Assembly (NCBI GenBank): GCA_020630435.1
Contig: JAHDBJ010000026.1
Span: 1-64,000, forward strand
Source: Saprospiraceae bacterium
Lineage (GTDB): Bacteria > Bacteroidota > Bacteroidia > Chitinophagales > Saprospiraceae
Direction: 5' to 3'
DNA length: 64,000 nt
In this document: piece by piece, positions 10,701 through 20,102 of the stretch
How the letters are laid out: every line of letters begins with the position of its first letter
How positions within the stretch are numbered: the first letter of the stretch is position 1
Translations under genes and position numbers: made by a program
The notes under the pieces: generated by a model
What the model was told of the DNA's origin: nothing
The model's input: the letters and a program-made list of their open reading frames with translations, nothing else
The model's database searches: none

Positions 10701-13700
10701 CACCTCATGAGCATACTCATTTGTACTTGTTCCTACTGGCTCAAAAGTAGTGGTTAATAATCGACTAAGTGGTGACCTTTCATAGGCATAGGATTGGGTA
10801 CCTTGTCCAAGCATTGTCTTATTCGAGACTTGTCCAAACCTATCATATTCATAATTTTCAAAAATAGCATCTCCTCCACTACTTAAATGTCCTATCCCTA
10901 TAACAGACAGTACTCTTCCCCAGTCATCTAGTACTTTTCTGACGGTTTGAGTTGTTGTCCCATCAATAAATGTTGTAGTTTCTGTAATACTATTTTCAGT
11001 ATCGCCCTTTTGTAGATAGTCATAAGAGTAGCTTGTTGTTGAAAGCCCTTCTGTACTCGATTCAGGTATACCTGATGTTACACTTTCTATTCGTTTTAAT
11101 TCATCGTATAAGTATTCCGTTTTTAATCCATTTTCATCTATATGCGATTCTGGCAATTGTAGATTATTATAGTTTAATTGTTGCGTTAATTGTCCATATG
11201 TTGTAGAAGAAATTTCTCCATATTGATAGGCAAATACTTTTTCTACCCCTAGAGAGATACCATTAGATTTAATTTGATGAATATTCGTTATTTTCCCTGA
11301 GTTAGCGTGATAACCAACTGCTTTACTTGCTAAGACAAAATTACCTTGCTTTACCGTATAAAACTCTTCTGGAACAATTTTTCCATTATTCAATTGATAA
11401 GTTGTCATCGCTCCATCTATTAATGTTCCATTTGTAACTTCTGATTCACTACTTAGTATAGAACCTAAATACATTTCAGATTTTATAGGTGAACCATAAA
11501 TATTTTCACTCATTAATAATTGACCTGTAGCATCAGAAGCTGGCAACTCAAATGGGAATGTATATGTAGTTTGTAGTTTATGAGTACCTCCAACTCGATA
11601 AGTCGTTGTACTTTTAGGACTAGAAGTATTCGGTTCGCCTTCGGCATAATCAATATAGTTATTTACTGAAACTGTTTCAATTCCATCCATTGTTACACTA
11701 CTCTCTTTCAATAAGACTCTTTCAGATCTTAGTTCAAAATCATAAACAACTCTTTCATAAAGTGGCCGAGCAACTACTCCATCAGGATTATCAACAGGAT
11801 CATACCGAAGATGTTCAGGTACATAAGTCCCTCTTACTGTTTTAAAACTACTTAAAGGAATTGCATCAATAGACTCAAAGTCATAATCGTTTACAGTAGA
11901 TTTTACAATAGGATAGGGAGCCAAAGCACTATAATCATGCCTTTCTTTTAAAAGTCCTCTACGATGTCCTCTTCTACTCTTACCCCATAATTGATTTCCA
12001 TCAAAATAGCTCTCAAGTCCTGTTGAATTACTAACACAACCATCATCATCTAAAAAATAGGAAGGTCTATCAACAGAAGTTGTAGCATTAATATCTCTAT
12101 AGTTTACGTCTTTAGAACTTGTGTATATAAAGACCGATTTGCCTTTATACGGACTTCCAGATTCTTCGGTCCAACCATTTCGCCAATCATAATGTTCCGT
12201 AACTTTACTGTATGATATAGTATACTCCCTTGGATCATTGATAGGTTGTGAACTATAATGAAAACTATGGTGTATAACGCCTGAAGCGGAATTAAGGTCA
12301 CTATTAAGACTACTAGGTTCTACGGTATAGAAGAACTGAGGGAAGTTATCAATATATCCAGAAGTTGAATCTACAGAAGATTCTTCATAAGTATATTTGG
12401 TTTTATTGATCTTATCTCCAGAAGTGATTTTTTTAGAAGCAACTCTAAGCCCCCCTCCAGTAAAAGTCCCCAAAGATTCTTGTCCTACAACTTGAAATTG
12501 ATTTAGTTCATATTCAAACTCTGTCTGACCTCCATATAAGTTTTCTACAGACTTTAAGACACAGGACTGGGTCGCTTGTAAATTACTTGTTCTATCTACT
12601 CCTTGCCAAAATGTATTATTTCCATCATGATTAACATTTGAATTAAAAACAGTCAAAAATTGTCCTGCAAAAAAATTAGGCCGTAACGGAATAACCGTAT
12701 TATCAGAATGACCTATACGCAGTAGAGGAATGTATTTAGCTGTGTTCACTACTTCACCTCTAAAATACCCCCATAAGTCCGTACTTTGGGAACGTTTTGT
12801 TGGTGGGGCAATATCATCATAATAATCGAAATCATGCAAAGATAAAGATTGACCACCTATCTCACTTTTAATCTCATCAAGTCTTAGACGTCTACCTGTG
12901 CTAGAATTATCGTCAGGTGTTTCGAAATACGATGTAATAAGTTTTATAACTGTTCCATTATAACTTAGATTATCATAATAGGTATCATTAATTAAATCAT
13001 ATCTAGTATTAGACGTAAGGTTTAGGTTTAATGTTCCATGCGTAGCACTAATACCCGTAAGTATCTTGGCATCAATAATAGTATTAGATGGTACAGCTGT
13101 AGCAGCATTATTTTTATTAAAACTACACCAAACTCCACTGCCATCAGGAGAATCTATATCTCTAGATCTAAAGGTATGCGTAATCGGTTCTGTTAAAGTG
13201 GTATAATTAAAATCTATAACCTCATCTGTTGCTACATTTTTAATTTCTGATAAATACCATTTATTAATACTTGGAAGCGACAAACTCATATGTGGGCTCA
13301 TTATCGAAGAACGTGAAGATTCTGTAACATCGAAAGTATATTGAAGCCCTTTATTTGTCGTAATTACAAAACTGATAATTTCACGTCCTGCTTCAGGATT
13401 TTGAAAAATATCATTAGGATTCGGCATAGGAATATCTGAGAATGATGGTACGATTGATAGAATATCAGGATTGTGCGGAATCGTCATTATTGTTTGATAA
13501 TCTTTAAACACAAATCGTCCTGAAATACCTGGACAAGAGATGAAAAAATCATCTGGCATATTATCATAAAAGCCAACCTTTACACCTTGTTCCTCAGAAG
13601 TCGCAAAATCATCATTTATTTGATAATTATCATTTACTTCACTAAAGAAGAGTCTTCCTAAAGAAAAAACATCTACTTCTGCGGGATCACCTCCTTCTCC

Positions 13701-14099
13701 ACCTGTTCCTGGTATAGCCTGTTTTTTTGTAAAAGAAATCGCCTCATCTGGAACGCTTTTCGCTGTTCTTGTAATATGACCTCCCGCATTTAAAGTCCAT
13801 CCAAGTCCCACTCTTGATGCTTCTTCATCAACCTTAAAGCCTGTGCTTTGATACGATAGACTTACTGGATGAGATAAATGATCACCTTTGACATTAAATA
13901 AAGGAATACCTAGACTCACACCTCCTGAAGTATGATTTACATCATAATTTCCCGTACTAGTAATTGGTGACATAATGTTATCTGTCACTCCTTGAAAATC
14001 ACTAGCAGGAATTTCATCTTGGGCAAAGCTTAGTAAAGGTGTAATCATAAATAGCACTAAGCCCCAGATTTTTATTCTTTTATATATTATATGTTCCAT
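7779..14099 (-). CDS. Giant secreted RHS/YD-repeat protein
   Basis: The 2106-residue product starts with a Sec signal peptide (ending LLSFAQ). The N-terminal ~700 residues are a Bacteroidota-type RHS leader (GGVSLGIPLFNVKGDHLSHPVSLSY, then GLGWTLNAGG). The middle is filled with YD repeats (YDELKRIESV, YDRFGQVSNK, YDEYNRLVSV, YDDLDRLMAT). An RHS-associated core lies at roughly 1790-1905 (LGNTRVSFADLNGD, NHYYPFGM, YQYNGNELNQDLG, WYDATLGRFISVDPLAEQ). RHS proteins form a hollow cocoon that often encloses a C-terminal toxin. Here the ~195-residue tail after the acidic linker SNDDDD is Gly-, Lys- and Thr-rich, looks beta-structured and shows no nuclease or deaminase motif. It is the last gene of a run with 14241-16397 and 16458-17432. 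Confidence 0.95.
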   Translation of the reverse strand: MEHIIYKRIKIWGLVLFMITPLLSFAQDEIPASDFQGVTDNIMSPITSTGNYDVNHTSGGVSLGIPLFNVKGDHLSHPVSLSYQSTGFKVDEEASRVGLGWTLNAGGHITRTAKSVPDEAISFTKKQAIPGTGGEGGDPAEVDVFSLGRLFFSEVNDNYQINDDFATSEEQGVKVGFYDNMPDDFFISCPGISGRFVFKDYQTIMTIPHNPDILSIVPSFSDIPMPNPNDIFQNPEAGREIISFVITTNKGLQYTFDVTESSRSSIMSPHMSLSLPSINKWYLSEIKNVATDEVIDFNYTTLTEPITHTFRSRDIDSPDGSGVWCSFNKNNAATAVPSNTIIDAKILTGISATHGTLNLNLTSNTRYDLINDTYYDNLSYNGTVIKLITSYFETPDDNSSTGRRLRLDEIKSEIGGQSLSLHDFDYYDDIAPPTKRSQSTDLWGYFRGEVVNTAKYIPLLRIGHSDNTVIPLRPNFFAGQFLTVFNSNVNHDGNNTFWQGVDRTSNLQATQSCVLKSVENLYGGQTEFEYELNQFQVVGQESLGTFTGGGLRVASKKITSGDKINKTKYTYEESSVDSTSGYIDNFPQFFYTVEPSSLNSDLNSASGVIHHSFHYSSQPINDPREYTISYSKVTEHYDWRNGWTEESGSPYKGKSVFIYTSSKDVNYRDINATTSVDRPSYFLDDDGCVSNSTGLESYFDGNQLWGKSRRGHRRGLLKERHDYSALAPYPIVKSTVNDYDFESIDAIPLSSFKTVRGTYVPEHLRYDPVDNPDGVVARPLYERVVYDFELRSERVLLKESSVTMDGIETVSVNNYIDYAEGEPNTSSPKSTTTYRVGGTHKLQTTYTFPFELPASDATGQLLMSENIYGSPIKSEMYLGSILSSESEVTNGTLIDGAMTTYQLNNGKIVPEEFYTVKQGNFVLASKAVGYHANSGKITNIHQIKSNGISLGVEKVFAYQYGEISSTTYGQLTQQLNYNNLQLPESHIDENGLKTEYLYDELKRIESVTSGIPESSTEGLSTTSYSYDYLQKGDTENSITETTTFIDGTTTQTVRKVLDDWGRVLSVIGIGHLSSGGDAIFENYEYDRFGQVSNKTMLGQGTQSYAYERSPLSRLLTTTFEPVGTSTNEYAHEVYTLDGKTLKLSKTITIDPNKDTTEILSDILDNTIVLRKYNDDGDPVETIHRYDEYNRLVSVTLANQDEYSYVYNNRNLIIRKTEPGNVITEYFYDDLDRLMATKDGNGNIVGINYDNNDRILETGFLSSMPTDPSLYPQTFTQILTVNTYVPNKAVSDYTEALLMTEGNTTDFVRTDYQYDDYFRIESSSINRPDLGGNGLVSYDYDYNAANLIRYTTYTTQYGTFNQSYVYDDGLRPEETWLNGKQVSKLFYNEYDQLRQKSLGKTADSWLQNLNYTYDVAGRLKTINENALTDYSCDELGGLCNYEFLTPLTGTSEFFVRDIETNTQAINLPNYPYSSTDLDLLITDLEDWLSLKGFAFEEISIEAKQTATGQLFEFNIKGSTCDFKSLRVGDGSIYVGFPIQRKDCCMPNNNLQDPKDLFAMNFNYSGTNIENMTWKVMCQNQQRYDFTYSTLNFLKTADYKEINSQNNEEGIGRYSMSATYDNIGNITTLSRNGVTSESQNGAFSYGKIDDLVYTYNSGTNRLDKVQESDPQAFGRRKGFKPFASNFKYDDNGNIDEDSGKGLTIDYNYLNLPKYIQVTPSFNNGNTSGNITITYDAAGTKHRKVVRDGSGNILIQKDYLPQLELENNTLEAAYFEDVRLTPNEATGGYKYEYKINDHLGNTRVSFADLNGDQVISKQEILQQNHYYPFGMNMEGSWDNVHPITAENAYQYNGNELNQDLGINLSDFNARWYDATLGRFISVDPLAEQDIQIDKSAYAFAWNDPILLSDKTGLSPNSNDDDDEYTDIFELKIYGVNSDGKEEYIGSYMVEVGVVCIDHCLQADDESKGSGFSGEGLTIKGDYEVGEYKDGEQEVKINVVITTNEIETTTKDSENSEKNGGGSFGVKGGPIDASVDVGGKKGSATEVVTQRSSEGVLVNAEFSIKIDANRNSVTLPASTQYKADNIGKVLSTASGLKEKYSSIKAEVKFP

Positions 14100-14240
14100 T
14101 ATTTTAATTTAAAATATTCTGAAAAATATATGGATAGCATCCGCAAAAGACATAGGAATACTGATACTAAGAAGTGTATTTCTTAATATGATTCAATGTC
14201 TTTTGTCTGTTTATATCCTAAATTTTGTTATTTAATTTGA

Positions 14241-16397
14241 TTATTCAATCACAATTAATTTTCCTGTTCCCTCATAGTTTTCTATAGATATATTATATAA
14301 ATAGTAACCTGGAGTTAGATCTTTACCGAGTATAGAGATTTCATGTTTGCCTTTACTCATATGTTTATTGTTCACTAAATTATTGATTAGGTGTCCCGAT
14401 AGGTCATATAATTTAATGTTAACATTACCTTCTTGTGGTAAGTTAAATTGAAGTGTTGATTGAACTTTAAATGGATTAGGAAATAATGTATGTTCAAAAT
14501 CTCCCCCGACTATTAATTCATCATTAGCTTCTTTATAATTAGACTTCGATTTAACAACTTTCTCCATGACACTTTCTACACTGTAAAGTGTACCACTTTT
14601 AATATTAATACAGGCTTCATCCCCGACAGCTAGTGTACCTCCACTTTCACCAAAATAACGATCACAATCTGACTTCACTTCGGTATAATCTCGAAGCATC
14701 ACCTCTTCTTCTATTGGTTCTTGAGCTGTTTTACCGATTACTCCTCTTTCATAAAGGTTTTGAATAGATGTTAGGTAAGAAAAATCATAATAGTAAGGTC
14801 CAAATCCCCATGCTTGTTGAACTTGTGCATTATCGATATGCTCACAAATTTTATTCTCTAATAAAGCATTTAAACGGATAATTTGTCCTGGGGTAAAGTA
14901 AGATTGACACCCCACCACACCATCATTCATAATGCTTTGTATTGCATTATTGACTTCTTCTGAAGTACCACCACAATATTGATAGGATTGGCAAGTAACA
15001 CCTCCTGGAGTAGAAGGAGTATGACAACCACCCGAAGTCGCTTCACAAGCATCATAAGGAGCTGTATCACAAATATAATCCCCTGATATTAGACAATTAA
15101 TACCCCGATCATTAGATTCACATCCACCTGCCCTAGTTATTCTAAGTCCAAGTGATTCTCCTAGTAATCTTGCGACCACTTTTTCTGATTCAAAATCATC
15201 ACTCTCTGCATTTAGAAATACCCTACCTAAAGATGGATTTCCAAAAGATTTACTTCCAGGTGTATAAAAAACATTAATACATCCTTTCCAAAAATTAGAT
15301 ACAGCTAAATTATCAAATTGCTGCAACATCAATTGCTCATCCGTAAATTGTCTACTCGCAAAGATATTTTCAATTTCATTTGCACCATTTTTATTACAAT
15401 CTCCTTCTGGAGATACTTGAGCTAATGCAAATTGTATATAGGTATTGCGTCCTGGTGTTTGGTTAGCATATATTAAATTTACCTTCTCTATGATCTCTGT
15501 AACTTTTGCATCAAAATCATTAATATAGTTTATATTATCATCATAAACCATATGAAAAACTACAGGAACGGTTTTAACAGTAGTTGAAAGAGTATGATTT
15601 GAGACAAAATGTTGAAGCGGTCCTGAGCAATTTTCACTAAATGACGTATAACTTTTATCATCTGTATTATCTCCTTTTGTTCCGCCTCCATTTTCAACAG
15701 AACAGTCCAATTTCGTTTTTACACTCACAACTTTTTCAAAATTATAGATACAGCCATTGAGGCTATATTCTGCTTTTATGGTACTACTAAATCCACCATC
15801 AGACCACTGCACAATTAATTCTGAACCTACTTGGCTTACAAAATCTGTATTTCCAAATACTTCCCACATGATATTACCAGAAAGTTCTGCTGCGACATCA
15901 TTTGGATCAAATAACTTATAACCATAGATTTCTTTAGGACAAACATTTGATACTCCCGAAATATCTAGTCCTATTTCATTACAATTCCCCAAGTTAACAA
16001 AAAGCTGATCCGTACAACCATAGTTATCTGTAATATTTAGTATGTATGTTCCTTCATCACATAAATTATTTAAACTGAGATTATTTTGTTGATTACAAAA
16101 ATATTGTACTTCTGCAGGGATATTCCCGTTTGGATATAGATCAAATAAACTATTACAATCTATTATTGGATGAATCCATTCATAAGAATATGGTCCTAGA
16201 CTCCCTCCAGTTTCTTCCATAATAATTTCACCATTACAAATTCCAGCAGCAGTCGGAGGAGAGGTACTCACAATACTTACTTGTGCTATAATACTTTGAC
16301 TAATTATTGAATACAATAATATTGTCATAAAGACTTTTAACTTGAAACGAAGATGCTTTTTCTTCACTTCAATACATAATATGCTATCGAGATTCAT
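14241..16397 (-). CDS. T9SS-secreted M43-like pseudopeptidase
   Basis: A signal segment lies near residues 22-39 (TILLYSIISQSIIAQ); translation may really start at Met24, which would give a standard-length signal peptide. Residues ~45-135 carry an SprB-like repeat (CNGEI...GGSLGPYSYEW...YILNITDNYGC). Residues ~275-510 match M43 pappalysin/cytophagalysin peptidases: VPVVFHMVY, GRVFLNAE, GDYICDTAP, a C-terminal YFTPGQIIRLNALL. Where active members have HExGHxxGxxH, this protein has Arg410-LLG-Glu414-SLGLR-Ile420, so all three zinc histidines and the catalytic Glu are lost. A T9SS sorting domain (FPNPFKVQSTLQF) ends the protein. It is therefore probably a catalytically dead, surface-exposed relative. 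It lies 141 bp upstream of the RHS gene on the same strand. Confidence 0.9.
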   Translation of the reverse strand: MNLDSILCIEVKKKHLRFKLKVFMTILLYSIISQSIIAQVSIVSTSPPTAAGICNGEIIMEETGGSLGPYSYEWIHPIIDCNSLFDLYPNGNIPAEVQYFCNQQNNLSLNNLCDEGTYILNITDNYGCTDQLFVNLGNCNEIGLDISGVSNVCPKEIYGYKLFDPNDVAAELSGNIMWEVFGNTDFVSQVGSELIVQWSDGGFSSTIKAEYSLNGCIYNFEKVVSVKTKLDCSVENGGGTKGDNTDDKSYTSFSENCSGPLQHFVSNHTLSTTVKTVPVVFHMVYDDNINYINDFDAKVTEIIEKVNLIYANQTPGRNTYIQFALAQVSPEGDCNKNGANEIENIFASRQFTDEQLMLQQFDNLAVSNFWKGCINVFYTPGSKSFGNPSLGRVFLNAESDDFESEKVVARLLGESLGLRITRAGGCESNDRGINCLISGDYICDTAPYDACEATSGGCHTPSTPGGVTCQSYQYCGGTSEEVNNAIQSIMNDGVVGCQSYFTPGQIIRLNALLENKICEHIDNAQVQQAWGFGPYYYDFSYLTSIQNLYERGVIGKTAQEPIEEEVMLRDYTEVKSDCDRYFGESGGTLAVGDEACINIKSGTLYSVESVMEKVVKSKSNYKEANDELIVGGDFEHTLFPNPFKVQSTLQFNLPQEGNVNIKLYDLSGHLINNLVNNKHMSKGKHEISILGKDLTPGYYLYNISIENYEGTGKLIVIE

Positions 16398-16457
16398 TTT
16401 ATTATTTTTAAATTTAAAATCGAATTAGAAATATAGTTGAGTGAGGTTAGTGAAGAA

Positions 16458-17432
16458 CTACTTTTTTTGTAATTCTGCTTTAATCATTTCAATTTCTGCT
16501 TTTTGCTGTTCTAATTGTTTTTTCAATTCAAAAATATAGAGGTAAGCCTCTTCGAGTTCTTTAACGGCACTTGCAAGTGTATTGGCAAGGTTCACTCCGT
16601 TTTCATCAATTGCCTCTTCTGATGGGATAGATGGTAAGTGATAATTTTTAGTTGTAAAAGATTCTTTCTCTTCTATATCCATTAGTTGATAATCATCTTT
16701 AAAAACAGCATCCCACCACTGAATCCCTCTAACGTTTAGTTCCTCAACACGTGCTTTACCAGCAACTGTAAGCTTATAATCATCATTAAAATCTGCTTTA
16801 TTAAAATCATACTGACCAATACCAACATTTCCATTGCTTTTTAAATAGAGTGATTTTGTCCAAGTAATAGCAGTATTTCCAGCATCTGAATTACTATGTG
16901 CAAAATATACATCGCCATTTTCAGCTAAAGCCACTTTGGAACTATTTCCCTGTACAAGTCTTTTTGAAGTTTTATCCTCCGTATCATAATAAGAATTATT
17001 CGCAATATTTTTTTCTCCTCCATCATGAAATGTAAACTGATTCCCTATTTGAAGTGTCTCTTTTGGTGCTGTAGTTCCTATACCTATTTTCCCACTTTTT
17101 CTTACTTGGAAAAGTGTATTTCCAGCAGCATCTCTAGTACTAAAAAGATAAGGGTCAACTCTATTAGAAGCTCTTGTACTACTAATTAAAAGTCCATATC
17201 CAAGCGTAGAAAAATTAACGCCTATTTTTGTAGTATTATCATGGTTGATGGTAAGTGCGCTATTTGTATCGTCATTATTTATATGTAATGATGCAGTAGG
17301 ACTAGAGAGTCCAATTCCTACTTTTGCATTTTCTGTGTAAATAGGATTAGATTTTGAGTCCCATTGTGCTAAAAGATTAACATTAAAAGCAACTATTGAG
17401 ATAAGAAATAGAAGATAATTTTTAGTATTCAT
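16458..17432 (-). CDS. Tail-fibre-like secreted protein with C-terminal coiled coil
   Basis: A signal peptide (ending NLLAQ) is followed by fibre-type repeats centred on VGIG/IGIGT motifs (AKVGIGLSSPTASLHIN, GKIGIGTTAPKETLQIG, GNVGIGQYDFN) like those of phage tail-fibre-related proteins frequent in Bacteroidota. Residues ~280-324 form a coiled coil (ELKKQLEQQKAEIEMIKAEL). The family often ends in a self-cleaving S74 chaperone domain; here the segment after GKARVEELNV is short and I see no clear S74 Ser/Lys pair. It is the first gene of a possible operon leading to the M43-like and RHS genes (60 bp to the next). A trimeric surface fibre is inferred. Confidence 0.85.
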   Translation of the reverse strand: MNTKNYLLFLISIVAFNVNLLAQWDSKSNPIYTENAKVGIGLSSPTASLHINNDDTNSALTINHDNTTKIGVNFSTLGYGLLISSTRASNRVDPYLFSTRDAAGNTLFQVRKSGKIGIGTTAPKETLQIGNQFTFHDGGEKNIANNSYYDTEDKTSKRLVQGNSSKVALAENGDVYFAHSNSDAGNTAITWTKSLYLKSNGNVGIGQYDFNKADFNDDYKLTVAGKARVEELNVRGIQWWDAVFKDDYQLMDIEEKESFTTKNYHLPSIPSEEAIDENGVNLANTLASAVKELEEAYLYIFELKKQLEQQKAEIEMIKAELQKK

Positions 17433-17503
17433 TTTTAATAGTTTTAGAATCTGTTATTAATTTTTTGATTTAAATCACTTAGTACAAAATTGTCTTCTAT
17501 CTT

Positions 17504-17511
17504 CAAACCTA
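17504..17511 (-). promoter_or_regulatory. Possible -7 box (TAnnTTTG) for the 17432-7779 operon
   Basis: CAAACCTA on the plus strand reads TAGGTTTG on the minus strand, 72 bp before the ATG of the fibre-like gene. No TTTG lies at the ideal 19-nt distance upstream, so this is only half of the consensus. Confidence 0.3.
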
Positions 17512-17728
17512 TAAAGTACAGAAGAAAAAAAAAATCAACAAAGTGTTATTTAATTCAAATACTTAAACAACTGATTTAAAACAGAATACTACTGAATATC
17601 CTTTTATTATTATCAATAAAAATGACGTATTTCTTCACCCATTATTGACAAAAAATAATAAAAAGTCAACTTAGATTAAAAAAATGTTAGACTGATTTTT
17701 TTAGGCAAGAAAAATTAATTCGTTAGGA

Positions 17729-18994
17729 TTAGGCCGTTTTATCATCAAAAGAAATGATACTTTTGCGGATGGTAAAATAAAAAGTAGTGCCTTCCCCTTC
17801 TTTTGACTCGAGCCAAACTTCACCTCCATGCCGCTCAATAATTCTTTTGCAAATAGCTAAACCAACGCCTGTTCCTTTATATTGGTCTCTCCTATTTAAA
17901 CGTTGAAAAAGCTGGAAGACTTTCTCTTTATATTCTTCATTTATACCAATACCATTGTCTTTTATTCCAAAACGCCAGTAGTCTCCCAAATCTTTATACA
18001 GAATCTTAATTTGAGGTTCTCTCTCAGGGTGTTTAAATTTTATTGCATTCCCAATGAAATTCTGAAACACTTGTTTCATTTGAGATTTATCAGCTTTTAT
18101 AGTCGGTAGAGGTGATATTTCTAAAGCTACATTATTCTCTTCTATTTGAGTAGTTAAACTATTAACAATAAGAAAAAGGGTATCATTCAAGTTGACAGGT
18201 TCAAATTTCCCAGCATGAGTCCCAATTCTAGAATACTCCAACAGATCATTTATTAGACTTTGCATCCTTTTAGTACCATCTACTGCAAAATCTATAAGTT
18301 CTTTTGCTTGATCGTCTAACTGTTCCCTATATTTTCGTTCTAGAAGTTGCACATAACTTGTAACCGTACGTAAAGGTTCTTTTAAGTCATGTGAAGCAAT
18401 ATATGCGAAACTTTCTAAATCAGCATTAGAACGATATAAATCTTTAGCTCTTGCAACTAGACGGTCTTCGATTATTTTTCGTTGTTTTACCTCTTGGCTT
18501 AGTGCCTGTGTTCGTCGTTCTATTCTTTCCTCTAGTTCAGTTTTTGATTTTCTCAATTCCTGTTCCACTAAATTCCGCTCTGTAATATCCCGAAAGTTAT
18601 ACATCCATAAATCTTTATTATCATACCAAGTAGGACGTTTAAATAGATTGAAATGTTTTTCTTGATTATTGATAGTTAAAACTACATCTACCATTTTTTC
18701 AGAAGTGCTTAAATATTTTAAGGGTTCGATATTTAATTGCTCCCAAAGTATTTTATCAATATAAGATTCCGTAAACGTTTTTTGAGCGAGCTGATTTTGA
18801 TAGTGAACTTTCCCCTTATCATCTAAAATAAAAATAACGTCTGAAGAATTGGCAACAACATTATAGAACTTTTTTTCTACTGTATCCAACTCTCTTTGGG
18901 CAATTACAAGTAGTTCATTTTTCTTTTTTAATAAAAAAAACGAATAAAACAATATAAACATAAGAAGAAGAATGATAACTGTAGAAATACTCAT
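17729..18994 (-). CDS. Membrane PAS histidine kinase
   Basis: A single N-terminal membrane helix (residues ~3-22) is followed by a coiled segment, a PAS domain (~40-140, NSSDVIFILDDKGKVHYQN), a second coiled coil (~142-195), HisKA dimerisation domain with His202 in ASHDLKEPLRT, and HATPase_c with N-box Asn316 (NFIGNAIKF), G1 DNGIGI (346-351) and G2 GTGVGLA (374-380). This is the bacteriophytochrome/Cph1-like HisKA class common in Bacteroidota, but without a phytochrome module. It is an orphan kinase with no regulator next to it. A TATATTTG -7-like box lies at 19043-19050 upstream, without a well-spaced -33 element. The signal is unknown. Confidence 0.95.
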   Translation of the reverse strand: MSISTVIILLLMFILFYSFFLLKKKNELLVIAQRELDTVEKKFYNVVANSSDVIFILDDKGKVHYQNQLAQKTFTESYIDKILWEQLNIEPLKYLSTSEKMVDVVLTINNQEKHFNLFKRPTWYDNKDLWMYNFRDITERNLVEQELRKSKTELEERIERRTQALSQEVKQRKIIEDRLVARAKDLYRSNADLESFAYIASHDLKEPLRTVTSYVQLLERKYREQLDDQAKELIDFAVDGTKRMQSLINDLLEYSRIGTHAGKFEPVNLNDTLFLIVNSLTTQIEENNVALEISPLPTIKADKSQMKQVFQNFIGNAIKFKHPEREPQIKILYKDLGDYWRFGIKDNGIGINEEYKEKVFQLFQRLNRRDQYKGTGVGLAICKRIIERHGGEVWLESKEGEGTTFYFTIRKSIISFDDKTA

Positions 18995-19161
18995 AATATT
19001 TATGCTTCAATCAATTTCATCTTTCAAATAGTTTCTAAAATACAAATATAAATTGATTGAATAGTTTTATTACCTTTATTTTTGGATTGACAAAATCATT
19101 AGGTTTTAGGATCACTTTTATTTGACGTGAAATTACTCAAATAGTTGCAAAAATATTAAAA

Positions 19162-19956
19162 ATGTATTTTAAAGGAAAAACCATTTGGATAACAGGAGCA
19201 TCTTCTGGCTTAGGAGAAGCACTAGCCTATGCTTTTAGTAAAGAAGGAGCTAAACTAATTCTTTCTTCTAGAAGTAGAACTAAATTAGTTGGTGTACAAA
19301 AAAAGTGCTTACCCTCAGCTCAGGCTGTTCATGTAGAACCGCTTGATTTAGAAGATTTACATTCTGTAAAAATTGCTGCTCAAAATGTATTAGAACGTTT
19401 TCCTAAAATCGACATTTTAATTAATAATGGTGGCATTTCACAACGTTCATTGGTAAAGAATACAGGCATAGAAGTTGACAAGCGAATTATGGATATAAAC
19501 TACCTAGGGACAATAGCTTTAACAAAGGAAGTATTACCTAGTATGTTAATGCATAAATTAGGACAAATTGTAGTAATCTCTAGTTTAGTTGGAAAATTTG
19601 GCACTCCACTCCGTTCAAGTTATGCTGCTTCTAAACATGCATTACATGGTTTTTTTGATTCATTAAGAGCAGAAACCCTCAACGATAATATTAAAGTCAC
19701 CATGATTTGCCCTGGTTATATTCATACTAATATTTCTTATAATGCTTTAGTTGGGGATGGCTCGGCTCAAAATACATTAGACGATGCTCAAGCAAATGGA
19801 ATGTCGCCTGAAAAATTTTCTAAAAAAGCACTTCATGCAATTCGAAAAGAAAAAAATGAGGTCTATATTGGCGGTAAAGAACGTTTTGGGGTATATATCA
19901 AAAGGTTCTTTCCTAAGTTATTAAATAAAATAGTTGCTAAAGTTAAAGTAACTTAG
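19162..19956 (+). CDS. Short-chain dehydrogenase/reductase
   Basis: A classical SDR of 264 residues: cofactor motif TGASSGLG (11-18), NNGG (88-91), catalytic Ser near 140-141, and YxxxK as Tyr154/Lys158 (YAASKHA). Arg residues after the second strand (SSRSRTK) suggest NADP(H) preference. The sequence resembles the DHRS7-like/SDR-C group, whose members reduce lipid or steroid-type carbonyls, but the substrate cannot be read from sequence. It starts at ATG after an AT-rich leader and stands upstream of panB with a 146-bp gap. Confidence 0.93.
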   Translation: MYFKGKTIWITGASSGLGEALAYAFSKEGAKLILSSRSRTKLVGVQKKCLPSAQAVHVEPLDLEDLHSVKIAAQNVLERFPKIDILINNGGISQRSLVKNTGIEVDKRIMDINYLGTIALTKEVLPSMLMHKLGQIVVISSLVGKFGTPLRSSYAASKHALHGFFDSLRAETLNDNIKVTMICPGYIHTNISYNALVGDGSAQNTLDDAQANGMSPEKFSKKALHAIRKEKNEVYIGGKERFGVYIKRFFPKLLNKIVAKVKVT

Positions 19957-20102
19957 AACATCTTTAAATTTAATACTTTAGGTTAAAAGTCATCTTAAAC
20001 AAGCTCTTAATATATTTTATTCTAATCCAAATTTTATAAGTAATTCCTTTCTATTTTCATATTGTTTTAAGAAAAATTAGCTTATTTATAAATTATTAAT
20101 CT

